DNA of 64,000 nucleotides. It comes from Bin52 sp965213935. GTDB lineage: Bacteria; Pseudomonadota; Alphaproteobacteria; Thalassobaculales; Thalassobaculaceae. Shown here in pieces: positions 25,823 to 34,904 of this stretch. The DNA lies in NCBI GenBank assembly GCA_965213935.1, contig CBDCAO010000012.1, positions 2,480,001 through 2,544,000 of the forward strand. Direction: 5' to 3'. The notes beneath the pieces were generated by a model. That model was not told the DNA's origin. It made no database searches and was given only the letters and a program-made list of their open reading frames with translations. The position numbers and the translations under genes were made by a program. How positions within the stretch are numbered: position 1 is the stretch's first letter; each line of letters begins with the position of its first letter.

Positions 25823-26593
25823 ATGGCCGAGCTGAACGGACGCACGATCCTGGTGACCGGCGGCGGATCCGGAATCGGCCGGGCGACGGCCCGGGCGGCA
25901 CACGAGGCTGGTGCCTCGGTCATCGTGACCGACATCGACGAGGACGCGGGCGCCGCGGTGGCGGACGAGGTCTCCGGCCGGTTCATGGTCCAGGACGTCA
26001 CCGACGAAGGCCGCTGGCAGGAGGTCATGCAGGCCTGTCCGGTCCTGCACGGACTCGTCAACAATGCCGGCATCGGCATCACCCGTCCCCTGCTCGAGAC
26101 CACGCTGGAGGAGTGGCGGCTGCAGCAGTCGGTCAATGTCGAGGGCGTGTTCCTCGGGGTGAAACACGCAATACCGGTGATCCGTGATTCCGGGGGCGGA
26201 TCGATCGTCAACCTGTCTTCGGTGGCGGGCCTGGTCGGCAACAGTGTCGGCCTGTCGTGCTACAGCGCCACCAAGGGGGCGGTCCGGCTGTTTACCAAGT
26301 CAGCGGCCCTGGAAAGCGCCCGCAGCGGATGGAACGTGCGGGTCAACTCGGTTCATCCCGGCATCATCGACACCCCGATCTGGGACAAGCTGGCCGCCAG
26401 CGGCAACACCGTGTTCAATGACCCCCGGGCATCGAGCGACCCCGTGGAACGCGCGTCGGCACGGGTCCCCGGCGGCCGGCCGGGCATGCCGGAGGACGTG
26501 GCCCGCACCATCGTCTTCCTGTTGTCGGACGCGTCGAGCTACATGACCGGGAGCGAGCTCGTGGTCGATCACGGCATGACCGCGGGGGTGTGA
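25823..26593 (+). CDS. SDR family oxidoreductase
   Basis: A 256-aa classical SDR. It has VTGGGSGIGRATARAAHEAG near residue 10, NNAGIG near 82, Ser in NLSSVAGLVG near 130, YxxxK in CYSATKGAVRLF near 149 and the SDR cyclohexanol-like tail VVDHGMTAGV. GGAGG precedes the ATG. It is the first gene of a plus-strand pair with an LLM gene 6 bp downstream, so the two products probably work on the same substrate. Confidence 0.88.
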   Translation: MAELNGRTILVTGGGSGIGRATARAAHEAGASVIVTDIDEDAGAAVADEVSGRFMVQDVTDEGRWQEVMQACPVLHGLVNNAGIGITRPLLETTLEEWRLQQSVNVEGVFLGVKHAIPVIRDSGGGSIVNLSSVAGLVGNSVGLSCYSATKGAVRLFTKSAALESARSGWNVRVNSVHPGIIDTPIWDKLAASGNTVFNDPRASSDPVERASARVPGGRPGMPEDVARTIVFLLSDASSYMTGSELVVDHGMTAGV

Positions 26594-26599
26594 TCGGCC

Positions 26600-27634
26600 A
26601 TGCGGATCACGACGACACTGCCGCAGGACGATCTCGGGCGGGTGCCCGATGCCGTCAGGCGAGCCGAAGCGGACGGCTACGACGGCATCATCACCATGGA
26701 GAACCGGCACGACCCGTTCATGGCGCTTGCGGTCGCCGCGACCTCGTCGCGTCGCATCGGGCTCGGAACCGCGGTCGCCATCGCCTTCCCGCGCAGTCCG
26801 ATGGTCGTGGCCAATACCTGCTGGGACCTCCAACGGGCGTCGCGCGGCCGGTTCGTGCTCGGGATCGGCCCGCAGATCCGGCCGCACAACGAGCGGCGCT
26901 TCTCGGTCGCCTGGTCGCCTCCGGTGCCGCGGCTGCGCGAATACGTACAGGCCCTTCGCGCAATCTGGCGGTGCTGGGAAACCGGAGAGAAACTGCGCTT
27001 CGAGGGCGAACACTACCGGTTCAGCCTGATGACCCCGAACTTCGTGCCCGGACCGACCGGTTGCCCGACACCGCGGGTCAACATCGCCGCTGTCGGGCCA
27101 AACTCGCTGCGGCTGGCCGGCGAGGTCGCCGACGGCGTGCACCTGCATCCGTTCTGCACCCGCCGGTACCTGGAAGAGGTCTGTCTGCCGCGCATGGCGG
27201 CGGGCATGGCGGCGGGCGGGCGCAGCCGCGGGGACTTCGAGATCGCGGGTGGCGGGTTCATCGCCACCGGTGCGACGGACGCCGAGGTGGCGTCGGCGGT
27301 CGAACAGGTGCGCACCCGAGTCGCGTTCTACGGCTCGACCCCCGGGTACTGGCCGGTGCTGGAACTGCATGGGCTGGCCGGGCTCGGGCGCAAGCTGAAC
27401 CGCATGACCAGGGAGGGTGAATGGGAGCGGATGGCGCGGGAAGTCAGCGATGACACCGTGCGGCTGTTTGCCGTGGTCGGACGACACGACGAGCTGGCGC
27501 AGGGGATCAGGGAACGGTTCTGCGGCCTGGTGGACACCGTTCACTCGAGCATGTCGATGGACATGCGCCCGGCACTTCCACCCGACCTGATCCAGGAAAT
27601 CCGGCGGCTGCCGGCGGCATACTGCGGCGGCTGA
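26600..27634 (+). CDS. Luciferase-like oxidoreductase (F420-dependent family)
   Basis: A 344-aa LLM-class protein starting MRITTTLPQDDLGRVPDAV. It has ATSSRRIGLGTAVAIAFPRS near residue 47, GRFVLGIGPQIRPH near 82 and the RLREYVQALRAIW segment near 110, as in the TIGR03617-like group. It starts 6 bp after the SDR stop codon and is followed after 69 bp by the aminomutase-like gene. It is the third LLM protein in about 5.5 kb. Confidence 0.85.
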   Translation: MRITTTLPQDDLGRVPDAVRRAEADGYDGIITMENRHDPFMALAVAATSSRRIGLGTAVAIAFPRSPMVVANTCWDLQRASRGRFVLGIGPQIRPHNERRFSVAWSPPVPRLREYVQALRAIWRCWETGEKLRFEGEHYRFSLMTPNFVPGPTGCPTPRVNIAAVGPNSLRLAGEVADGVHLHPFCTRRYLEEVCLPRMAAGMAAGGRSRGDFEIAGGGFIATGATDAEVASAVEQVRTRVAFYGSTPGYWPVLELHGLAGLGRKLNRMTREGEWERMAREVSDDTVRLFAVVGRHDELAQGIRERFCGLVDTVHSSMSMDMRPALPPDLIQEIRRLPAAYCGG

Positions 27635-27703
27635 CAGTCGCGATACACGCACCTGCAGACGTCTGTTACACTCGCGACACCACAATCACGGAGGGTCATT
27701 GCC

Positions 27704-28993
27704 ATGGCGGCAGTTCAGGCTGACAGCGCGGATCGGACGCTCGTTGAACGGGCAACCCGGGTGCTCCCGGCAGGCGGTTTCGGCAACCTGTCCGGCTCGA
27801 TCATCATCCGCGAGGGCCAGGCCGGCCGGGTTCGGGATGTGCACGGCAGGGAATATGTCGACTACCTGCTCGGATCGGGTCCCATGTTCATCGGTCACTG
27901 CCATCCCGAGGTCATGGCGGCGGTGCAGCAACAGATCCCGCGCGGCACCACCTTCTTTGCCAACAACGAGCACGGAATCAGGCTGGCGGAACGGATCTGC
28001 GACGCCATGGCATGCGCCGACATGGTCCGGTTCGTGAGCGCGGGTTCCGAAGCGACCCTGTATGCCATGCGTGCCGCTCGCGCGCATCGCAGGCGCGACA
28101 AGATCCTCAAGTTCGAGGGTGGTTTCCACGGCATGAGCGACTATTCGCTGCAGAGTCTCGCCCCCCGCCGTCTCTCGAACTTTCCGAACGCCGTCGCCGA
28201 CTCCGCGGGCATTCCCGCCCGGATCAGCGACGAGGTCCTGATCGCTCCCTTCAACGACGCCGAGACCGTTCGCAGCCTGATCGAGGAGCATCACGACGAA
28301 CTCGGCGGCGTGATCGTCGAGGCCTTCCAGCGGTTGATCCCGCCGAAGCCGGGTTTCCTGGAAGCCCTGCGCGAGATCACGACGCGCTACGAAATCCCGT
28401 TGATCTTCGACGAGATCGTCACCGGGTTCCGCTTTGCCTACGGCGGTGCCCAGGAGTACTACGGCGTCACCCCCGACATGTGCACCCTCGGCAAGATCGT
28501 CGGCGGCGGCTTCCCGTTGGCGGCCGTGTGCGGAAGCGCCGAGCTGATGGCGCATTTCGACCGCTCGGCCGTGGGCGAAGACGAATTCCTGCCGCAGATC
28601 GGCACGCTCTCGGGCAACCCGGTCGCCGCGGTCGCCGGTCTCGCGACCCTGGACGTTCTGGAACGCCCGGGGAGCTACGAGAAGGTATTCGACACCGGAC
28701 GCAGGCTGATGCAGGGGCTCACCGAGGCGATGACCGCGGCCGGCCACACACACCGCATCGTCGGCGAACCGCCGCTCTTCGACATCCAGTTCACCGATGG
28801 CCCGGTCGAGAACTACCGCGGCATGTTCGCCGCGGATGCCGGCAAGCTGCTGAAGTTCAACGCCCTGCTGCTTGAACGCGGCGTGCTGAAGGGCGACAGC
28901 AAGTTCTACGTCGGTCTTGCGCACGACGAGGCGGACATCGAGCTGACCCTGGACGCCTTCGCCTCGGCCGCCCGGGTACTTCCTGTCACCTGA
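27704..28993 (+). CDS. Class III aminotransferase-fold protein (glutamate-1-semialdehyde aminomutase-like)
   Basis: A 429-aa fold-type I PLP enzyme of the HemL-like subgroup. It has LPAGGFGNLSGSI near residue 20, GSGPMFIGHCHPEV near 60, the SAGSEAT phosphate site near 112, LIFDEIVTGFR near 238, and the PLP Lys in LGKIVGGGFPLAA near 262. Its position in a catabolic cluster argues against the tetrapyrrole role and for an aminotransferase or aminomutase of a small-molecule pathway. GGAGGG precedes the ATG. Confidence 0.86.
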   Translation: MAAVQADSADRTLVERATRVLPAGGFGNLSGSIIIREGQAGRVRDVHGREYVDYLLGSGPMFIGHCHPEVMAAVQQQIPRGTTFFANNEHGIRLAERICDAMACADMVRFVSAGSEATLYAMRAARAHRRRDKILKFEGGFHGMSDYSLQSLAPRRLSNFPNAVADSAGIPARISDEVLIAPFNDAETVRSLIEEHHDELGGVIVEAFQRLIPPKPGFLEALREITTRYEIPLIFDEIVTGFRFAYGGAQEYYGVTPDMCTLGKIVGGGFPLAAVCGSAELMAHFDRSAVGEDEFLPQIGTLSGNPVAAVAGLATLDVLERPGSYEKVFDTGRRLMQGLTEAMTAAGHTHRIVGEPPLFDIQFTDGPVENYRGMFAADAGKLLKFNALLLERGVLKGDSKFYVGLAHDEADIELTLDAFASAARVLPVT

Positions 28994-29025
28994 CGGCAGC
29001 GCCGTACCGAACCGGAGACCCGCCC

Positions 29026-30633
29026 GTGGCCACCGAACCCTACGACTTCATCATCGTCGGCGCCGGTTCTGCCGGCGCCGCGCTTGCGCACCGGCTGTCG
29101 GAGAACCCGCGCTGTCGGGTGCTCCTGCTCGAGGCCGGCGCACGCACTCACCCCTACTCGCGCATCCCGGTGAGTTTCGGGCTTCTGATCGACCACGCGA
29201 CCGCAAACTGGCGCTACAGTTCCGAGCCGGAGGAGCACACCGCCAACAGGCGCATCCCGGTTCCACGCGGCAGGCTGCTCGGCGGATCCAGTTCCATCAA
29301 CGGGCTGGTGTTCGTACGCGGCCAGCCGCTCGACTACGATACCTGGCGCCAGATGGGCAATCAGGGCTGGAGTTTCCAGGACGTGCTGCCGGTCTTCCAG
29401 CGCCTGGAACACTACGAGCATGGCGCTGATGATCTGCGATCCCAGGGCGGCCCGCTGCGGGTCAGCGAGGCCACCGACGAGGGACCGCTCTACGACGCGC
29501 TGCGGGCTGCCGCACGCGAACTCGGGCTCGCGCACAACCCTGACTACAACGGCGCGAACCAGGAAGGCATCGTCCGTACCCAGACCACGATCAGTCGCGG
29601 CGTGCGCCAGAGCACGGCCCGCTGCTACCTGCAGCCGATCCGCAACCGCCGCAACCTGCACATCGAGACCAGGGCCCATACCGAACGGCTGCTGCTGGAA
29701 GGAACCAGGTGCACCGGCGTCGTCTATCGACAGGACGGGATCGAGATCGAGGCGACATGCGCGCGCGAGGTGATCGTGTGCGCCGGAGCTGTCGCCACGC
29801 CGCAGTTGCTCGAGCTGTCGGGGATCGGGCGTCCGGATGTGCTGTCCGAACACGGAATCGAGGTCCGCCACGAGCTTGCAGGGGTCGGTGAGAACCTGCG
29901 CGATCACATCAACGCCCGGACCCAGTTCCACATGAAGCGGCCCGAACTGTCATACAACCAGCGCATGAAGGGAATTGGGCCGGCGATCCAGGTCATGGAG
30001 TACCTGGTCCGCCAGCGCGGCTTCCTCAGCCTGCCGTCGGCCCCGATGCTGGCGTTTCTGAAGACCCGGCCACAGATGGAAACGCCGGACGTGCAGATGC
30101 ACATCGTGCCCTACGCGGTCAAGAACCCGAAAAAGCGGCAGCTGCACGACTTCCCGGCGATGTCGATCTCGGTCTACCAGCTGCGCCCCGAGAGCCTCGG
30201 GTCGATTCACATCAAGTCACCCGATCCGAGGGACCATCCGGCAATCCGGTTCAACTTCCTGACCGACCCGATCGATCGCGACACCTTGCTCGGTGGGTTC
30301 CGCCTGATCCGCAGTATCATGGATACCGAGGCGATGAAGTCCGTTCGCGGTGACGAATACTCACCCGGGACCGATGTGCAGAGTGACGACGAGATCCTCG
30401 ACTACATCCGCAGCACCGCGGAGACCGCGTACCATCCCATCGGAACCTGCCGCATGGGTCCAGGACCTCTTGGCGTGGTTGACGAAAGACTGCGGGTGCG
30501 CGGACTCGACGGGCTGCGGATCGCGGACGCCTCCATCATGCCGACCATGGTCTCCGGCAACACCAACGGTGCCTGCATCATGATCGGCGAGAAGGCGTCG
30601 GACATGATCCGGGAGGATCACCCGACGCCCTGA
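29026..30633 (+). CDS. GMC family FAD-dependent oxidoreductase (choline dehydrogenase-like)
   Basis: A 535-aa glucose-methanol-choline oxidoreductase. The FAD motif IIVGAGSAGAALAHRLSE is near residue 6, the first GMC signature GRLLGGSSSINGLVFVRG near 84, the second in CAGAVATPQLLELSGIG near 253, and the catalytic His-Asn region in YHPIGTCRMG near 470. The GTG start at 29026 follows GGAGACC, with no ATG giving the Rossmann start. It follows the PLP gene by 32 bp and is probably the last gene of that plus group. It oxidises an alcohol; the exact one is unknown. Confidence 0.9.
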   Translation: MATEPYDFIIVGAGSAGAALAHRLSENPRCRVLLLEAGARTHPYSRIPVSFGLLIDHATANWRYSSEPEEHTANRRIPVPRGRLLGGSSSINGLVFVRGQPLDYDTWRQMGNQGWSFQDVLPVFQRLEHYEHGADDLRSQGGPLRVSEATDEGPLYDALRAAARELGLAHNPDYNGANQEGIVRTQTTISRGVRQSTARCYLQPIRNRRNLHIETRAHTERLLLEGTRCTGVVYRQDGIEIEATCAREVIVCAGAVATPQLLELSGIGRPDVLSEHGIEVRHELAGVGENLRDHINARTQFHMKRPELSYNQRMKGIGPAIQVMEYLVRQRGFLSLPSAPMLAFLKTRPQMETPDVQMHIVPYAVKNPKKRQLHDFPAMSISVYQLRPESLGSIHIKSPDPRDHPAIRFNFLTDPIDRDTLLGGFRLIRSIMDTEAMKSVRGDEYSPGTDVQSDDEILDYIRSTAETAYHPIGTCRMGPGPLGVVDERLRVRGLDGLRIADASIMPTMVSGNTNGACIMIGEKASDMIREDHPTP

Positions 30634-30643
30634 ACCGGGCCGG

Positions 30644-31183
30644 TTACCCGGGAGGTGCCGGAAGGTTGGTGCGAATCGGGTCGCGGCCGTCCCAGTCGGA
30701 CGCGATCCGTTCCATCGCCTCGAACTGGTACAGCCGGTAGTCGGTGCACTCGGCGAATTCGATGCAGGTTCCGTGGTGACCGGCAGTCTGGTAGTACACG
30801 AACCGACCCCTGCCCGCGATATCGCCCTGCTGTCCGATCACCAGCCCCTGGTCCCGGGCCTTCCGCATCGCCTGTTCGTAGTCGTCCGGCCAGTAGGCGA
30901 CATGCTGCAGCCCCTCCTGCCCCGCGTCGAGGTACTCGAGGTACATTGACGGTTCGCGGTTTCGCTGCTGGATCAGTTCGACCTGGGCCGAGCCCGAGAA
31001 CGCAAGCGCAATGGACATCTCGGGCTGCGAAGCCTCACCGCGAAAGGTGAACGCGCGCAGCGGCACCCGTTCAATGTAGAAGAACGGACCGACGCCGTTG
31101 ACCTCGGTCCAGTAGCGCATCGCCGCCTCGATGTCCCGGACCACGTATCCGAGCTGTCGAAGGGGTCCGAACACCCTGCTCAT
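30644..31183 (-). CDS. VOC (glyoxalase/dioxygenase) superfamily protein
   Basis: A 179-aa vicinal-oxygen-chelate protein. It opens FGPLRQLGYVVRDIEAAMRYW and carries HVAYWPDDYEQAMRKA near residue 97, as in the glyoxalase-like VOC subgroup (PF13669 type). Putative metal ligands include a His in LQHVAYW and a Glu in CIEFAECTD. It converges on the GMC gene with a 10-bp gap and is followed after 21 bp by the CinA gene in reverse order. Substrate unknown. Confidence 0.82.
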   Translation of the reverse strand: MSRVFGPLRQLGYVVRDIEAAMRYWTEVNGVGPFFYIERVPLRAFTFRGEASQPEMSIALAFSGSAQVELIQQRNREPSMYLEYLDAGQEGLQHVAYWPDDYEQAMRKARDQGLVIGQQGDIAGRGRFVYYQTAGHHGTCIEFAECTDYRLYQFEAMERIASDWDGRDPIRTNLPAPPG

Positions 31184-31204
31184 GGCATCACCATCCCCGA
31201 TTTT

Positions 31205-31693
31205 CTATCCTGCGTCGCGCAACGCCTGTTCCAGGAACTGCAGGGTCTGTCTCGCGAACAGCCACATGTTCTCTTCCCGGTTCGCGAGCCCGGTCTCCAG
31301 CGTCATCACCCGGTTGACCGGACCGGCTACGGCGATGCAGCTGTGGCCGGCAGCATCGCCGTACCGGTTGCCGGTCGGTCCCGCCGCCCCGGTTTCCGCG
31401 ATACCCCACACGGTGCCCAGGCGTCGGCGTATCGCCTGCGCCGCGAGCTCGGCGTACGGCTCGCTCGACGACCGCACACCCGGGTGATCGTCGAAGTCGA
31501 TCTCGAGCAGGGTCTCGCGCGCCCGGTGGGTGTAGATCACGCCCCCGCCCATGAACCACGCCGAGGCGCCCGGGATCGAGAGCAGGGCTGCCGAAACGAT
31601 GCCGCCACTTGACGATTCCGAAACCGCCACTGTTTCGCCGCGCGTCCTGAGCAGCGCTCCGACCTCGGAGGCCATGCTCGCGAGTACCGTCAT
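31205..31693 (-). CDS. CinA C-terminal domain protein (nicotinamide-nucleotide amidase family)
   Basis: A 162-aa single-domain CinA/PncC-type protein. The family removes the amide from nicotinamide mononucleotide. It shows VSESSSGGIVSAALLSIPGAS near residue 24, GVIYTHRARETLL near 52 and GIAETGAAGPTGNRYG near 95. The familiar TGIAGP motif reads TGAAGP here. It is a stand-alone domain of usual length. It sits among amino-acid-type catabolic genes and may not be the main PncC. Confidence 0.87.
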   Translation of the reverse strand: MTVLASMASEVGALLRTRGETVAVSESSSGGIVSAALLSIPGASAWFMGGGVIYTHRARETLLEIDFDDHPGVRSSSEPYAELAAQAIRRRLGTVWGIAETGAAGPTGNRYGDAAGHSCIAVAGPVNRVMTLETGLANREENMWLFARQTLQFLEQALRDAG

Positions 31694-31709
31694 CGGTTCC
31701 CCTCCCCCG

Positions 31710-32867
31710 TTACCGGCCCAAGCCTACCCGAGCCCGTGCCCGCCCATCAATCGCCGCCTCCAGGTCGCCGACCAGGTCGTCGATGTGTTCGATACCGACC
31801 GAAAGCCTGAGCAGGTCCGGTGGAACCGGTGTCCCCTCGCCCTCGATCGATGCCCGGTGCTCGATCAGGCTCTCGACGCCGCCGAGCGACGTCGCCCGCT
31901 TGAACACCCGGACGCGCGCAGCCACTTGCCGTGCCTCGCTCTCACCGCCCGCCAGCCTGATCGACAGCATGCCGCCGAAACCGCCCTGCATCTGGCGCCG
32001 GGCCACCTCGTGGTCGGGAGCCGAGCCGAGACCCGGGTAGAGAACCGACCGCAGCCTCGGATGGTTCTCGAAGTGGCGGGCCAGCGCGAGAGCGTTCTGC
32101 GAACACTGCCGGACCCGCAGGTGCAGGGTGCGCATGCCACGCAGCATCAGCCATGCCTCGAACGGACCGAGCACGGCCCCCTGCATGGTGCGCAACCGGA
32201 CGAGCTCGGCCCAGAACTCGTCCTCGCGCGCCGTGACCAGAACCCCGGCGAGGACGTCTCCGTGACCGTTCAGGTACTTGGTGCCGGAATGCATGACCAG
32301 GTCCGCGCCATGTTCGATTGGCCTGGTGAGCAACGGGGTGGCGACCGTCGAGTCGACGACGAGACGCGCTCCGGCGGCATGCGCACAGGCGGCGGTGGCG
32401 GCGATGTCGGTGCAGCGGAAGGTCGGGTTGGCCGGTGTCTCAACCCAGACCAGCCTGGTTTCGTCCGGCCTGATCAGCCCAGGGATGTCATCGGGGTGCT
32501 CGGCCATGGATACCCGAATGGTTCCGCGACGGTCCTGGTCGGAGAGCCAGGACCGTACCCCCCAGTACATTGTGGCCTGGGTCACCACGTGGGAGCCGGG
32601 CGGCAGGGCCATGAACGGCAGGGTGGCGGCGGCCATGCCGGAACCGAGCACCAGCGCTCCAGCACCGTCCTCGAGTTCGGCAAGCAGACCTTCAAGCACG
32701 GACCATGCCGGTGATGACGACCTCGAATAGCTGTACCCGCGCGGGTAGTCCCTTTCCGGATCGCGTTCGAAGGTGGTCGAGAGGTGAATGGGCGGTGCGA
32801 GCGCGCCGGTCGTCTCGTCGACATGTCCCAGCACCTGCGCGATCAGGGTTTCCGGCCGTGCCTTCAT
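31710..32867 (-). CDS. Cys/Met metabolism PLP enzyme (cystathionine gamma-synthase/lyase family)
   Basis: A 385-aa trans-sulfuration-type enzyme. It has APPIHLSTTFERD near residue 22, YSRSSSPAWSVLE near 46, LVLGSGMAA near 72, the PLP Asp in LVVDSTVATP near 165 and the PLP Lys in HSGTKYLNGHGDV near 193. It could be a gamma-synthase, gamma-lyase or methionine gamma-lyase; the residues seen do not separate these. The ATG at 32867 follows GGGAGAACC. It is first of the short minus group PLP-CinA-VOC. Confidence 0.88.
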   Translation of the reverse strand: MKARPETLIAQVLGHVDETTGALAPPIHLSTTFERDPERDYPRGYSYSRSSSPAWSVLEGLLAELEDGAGALVLGSGMAAATLPFMALPPGSHVVTQATMYWGVRSWLSDQDRRGTIRVSMAEHPDDIPGLIRPDETRLVWVETPANPTFRCTDIAATAACAHAAGARLVVDSTVATPLLTRPIEHGADLVMHSGTKYLNGHGDVLAGVLVTAREDEFWAELVRLRTMQGAVLGPFEAWLMLRGMRTLHLRVRQCSQNALALARHFENHPRLRSVLYPGLGSAPDHEVARRQMQGGFGGMLSIRLAGGESEARQVAARVRVFKRATSLGGVESLIEHRASIEGEGTPVPPDLLRLSVGIEHIDDLVGDLEAAIDGRARARVGLGR

Positions 32868-33049
32868 GCCAGGTTCTCCCGGGCGGATTGGTCGCCGACA
32901 GAATGGCTGTCGGGGGCCCGGAGTAGCACATGCGACAGTCGGGTGCACTCCGCCCGGGCGGAGTGCTATTCTCCGGCGGGCCAGTGAGCAGGGAGACGGA
33001 TCATGCCGACCCGCACCCGGAATGGCGGGCATGCCGCGGACCACCCTCG

Positions 33050-33901
33050 ATGAGCCGTCGCCCCCAGGCAGGGCCCGGAGCGTCGCTGTTCGATCATGCG
33101 AGCCTGCTCGAGCGAACGAGCAGTGACATCCTTCCCGAGCGTGCCGGCACGCTCTCCGACCAGCAGCTGGTTGAAGCCATCTCGACAGGTGACGACCGGT
33201 TCGACGCGATCGACCTCTGTTCCGAGGTCAGGCGCAGGCGAGTAGTCGCCGCCCTGCCGGCGCTGGTGCATCTGTGGAACCGGCTAATCCCGTTCGGCGA
33301 GAAACGCCTCCATCCGGTCCAGAGCGAAATTCTGGCGATCGTCGAGGAGGCCGATGACCCGCACGCGGGGCGGTTTCTGGCCAACATCCTGAAACGGCCG
33401 GAGCTCGCCGGCGCACTGCTTGCACGGACCCTGCAGGCCGCGGTCCTGCGCAGGCAGCAGGTCGATGCCGAGACGCTGTGCGGCTGGTGCGAGGATTCCG
33501 ACCCGCGGATCCGCGAGGCCGCCTACAGTCTCGCCGCGCTCGCCGTGCGTGCAGGATCCCGACTTGTCCGGCAGCTCGAGGCGGGGCTTGACGACCGTGA
33601 CCTGCATGTGCGCCGCGCGGCCAGGATCGCGATGGCGCACCGGAACAACCCGGCGGTACGCGCGCCGCTGTTGCAGGATCTTGAAGCGAACCCGGACCGC
33701 GCGGTCATCCAGGCGCTCGGGGTGATTGCCAACGATGAGGTAGCGATCCGCCTCGGTCAGCTGGCGGACAGGGACCCGTCATTCCGCGACGTCGTGATCG
33801 AGGTGCTCGAGACCGTCGACAGCGACCGTGCGCCGCGAATTCTCGCCCGGCTCACCGGAGACAGTGAACGATCAGCCGGTCAGGCGGCAGCAGGCAAGTG
33901 A
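33050..33901 (+). CDS. HEAT-repeat-like protein of unknown function
   Basis: A 283-aa all-helical protein without signal or membrane segments. Repeating amphipathic pairs with Asp/Arg at HEAT-like positions are visible, for example DSDPRIREAAYSLAALAV near residue 150, DDRDLHVRRAARIAM near 183, and IQALGVIANDEVAIRLGQ near 222. Such proteins act as scaffolds or as lyase or chaperone partners. Its 3' end overlaps the convergent FMN-reductase gene by 30 bp. The ATG at 33050 was chosen because the in-frame sequence upstream (from 32930) is not HEAT-like. Confidence 0.65.
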   Translation: MSRRPQAGPGASLFDHASLLERTSSDILPERAGTLSDQQLVEAISTGDDRFDAIDLCSEVRRRRVVAALPALVHLWNRLIPFGEKRLHPVQSEILAIVEEADDPHAGRFLANILKRPELAGALLARTLQAAVLRRQQVDAETLCGWCEDSDPRIREAAYSLAALAVRAGSRLVRQLEAGLDDRDLHVRRAARIAMAHRNNPAVRAPLLQDLEANPDRAVIQALGVIANDEVAIRLGQLADRDPSFRDVVIEVLETVDSDRAPRILARLTGDSERSAGQAAAGK

Positions 33902-34456
33902 TGTCACCGCGTCTGCGACCGCACGCACCGCCCTGTCATCGGCGTCGCGCACCAGGTTTCCCGCTTCGTCGAAGGCTGTCGCCGCGTTGGTGACGGCGTG
34001 CTGCTCGGGCACCACGATCATGCCGATGTTGCCGAGGATGGCCCGCAGGTGAACCAGTCCCCTCAGACCGCCCAGGCCACCGGGAGCGGCGGACACGAGG
34101 CCCGCGACCTTCCCGCGGAACGCGACCACCCCCGGCGTATCTCCGTCCGGGCGCGAAATCCAGTCGATGCTGTTCTTGAGCAGCGGCGAGATCGAGCTGT
34201 TGTACTCGGGTGACGCGAAGATGAGACCGTCCTGCCGAACGAGGAGGTTCCGCAGGCGCCTGGCGGTTTCCGGAACCCCGTTCTCCGCCTCGTCATCTCC
34301 GTCGTAGATCGCAAGCCGGTATTCCGCAAGCTCGACGACGCTTACGCATGCGCCGAGTTCACGGGCGTGACGGGCGGCCACCAGCGCGAGCTTCCGGTTG
34401 AACGATCCCCTGCGCGCGCTCCCGGCGAACACCGCTATCCGGGCCTGCTGTTCCAT
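33872..34456 (-). CDS. NADPH-dependent FMN reductase family protein
   Basis: A 194-aa flavodoxin-like reductase. The FMN phosphate loop is in AVFAGSARRGSFNRKLA near residue 8. It also shows LIFASPEYNSSISPLLKNSIDW near 78 and the GGLGGLRG segment near 118 of the azoreductase/chromate reductase group. It converges with the HEAT gene (30-bp overlap). It could reduce quinones or supply FMNH2 to the luciferase-like enzymes elsewhere in the window, but there is no direct link. Confidence 0.88.
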   Translation of the reverse strand: MEQQARIAVFAGSARRGSFNRKLALVAARHARELGACVSVVELAEYRLAIYDGDDEAENGVPETARRLRNLLVRQDGLIFASPEYNSSISPLLKNSIDWISRPDGDTPGVVAFRGKVAGLVSAAPGGLGGLRGLVHLRAILGNIGMIVVPEQHAVTNAATAFDEAGNLVRDADDRAVRAVADAVTSLACCRLTG

Positions 34457-34781
34457 GTCGCCATCTCCGTTCCGGCGCGCCGCCGACCGATCCTCGCCAG
34501 GCGGCCCCGATACATCCCCCTTCCCGATCAGGCAATCCCGAAAGGGCGGGATCGGTCGTACCCCGTTTCATCGTCTTCTTGCCAGCACCACTGCCTGATC
34601 GAAGGATCCTTGACGAGTCCGCAGCCCGGGCGAGCGATGCGGAGCGCCCGGAGGCGCCTTGCGGACCGGCTCGACACTCGGGCGCCGCCGGCCGGACCCT
34701 CGCCCTGGCCCGCCTGTTGCACGCCCGGGGATCATGCTTGATTGTCGAAGATGCGCAGGACACATCCCCTGCCTCCATGCG

Positions 34782-34898
34782 GCTGCCGCGGGCGGTCCGA
34801 TCAGCCCGGGAACATTGAATGTGGTGCTCACGATCCCGAACGCGGTTTACCGGTCGCCGAACAGCACGGCACCCACCGCCGACGCTCCGGCCGGCCTG
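34782..34898 (-). pseudogene. Decayed C-terminal fragment of a SugE/SMR-family gene
   Basis: The minus strand reads as a broken copy of the last third of the SMR gene at 35993-36310. GAVLFGDR followed by a stop matches GVVLFGEQ, and in another frame VSTTFNVPGLIGPPAAAA matches VSIAFIVLGMIGLRLAAE. At DNA level shared blocks include GTGCTGTTCGGCGA and GATCGTGAGCA-like sequence. Stop and frame changes show it is dead. It precedes the exported hydrolase gene, whose functional SMR cousin lies just beyond its 3' end. Confidence 0.6.
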
Positions 34899-34904
34899 CT
34901 GAAG

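Noticed and set aside
27704..28993. Tetrapyrrole gene hemL
   Set aside because: It has the HemL-like fold but sits in a catabolic group; a dedicated hemL is expected elsewhere.
34659..34904. Hydrolase start at the upstream ATG
   Set aside because: It would read through the decayed SMR fragment and bury the signal peptide.
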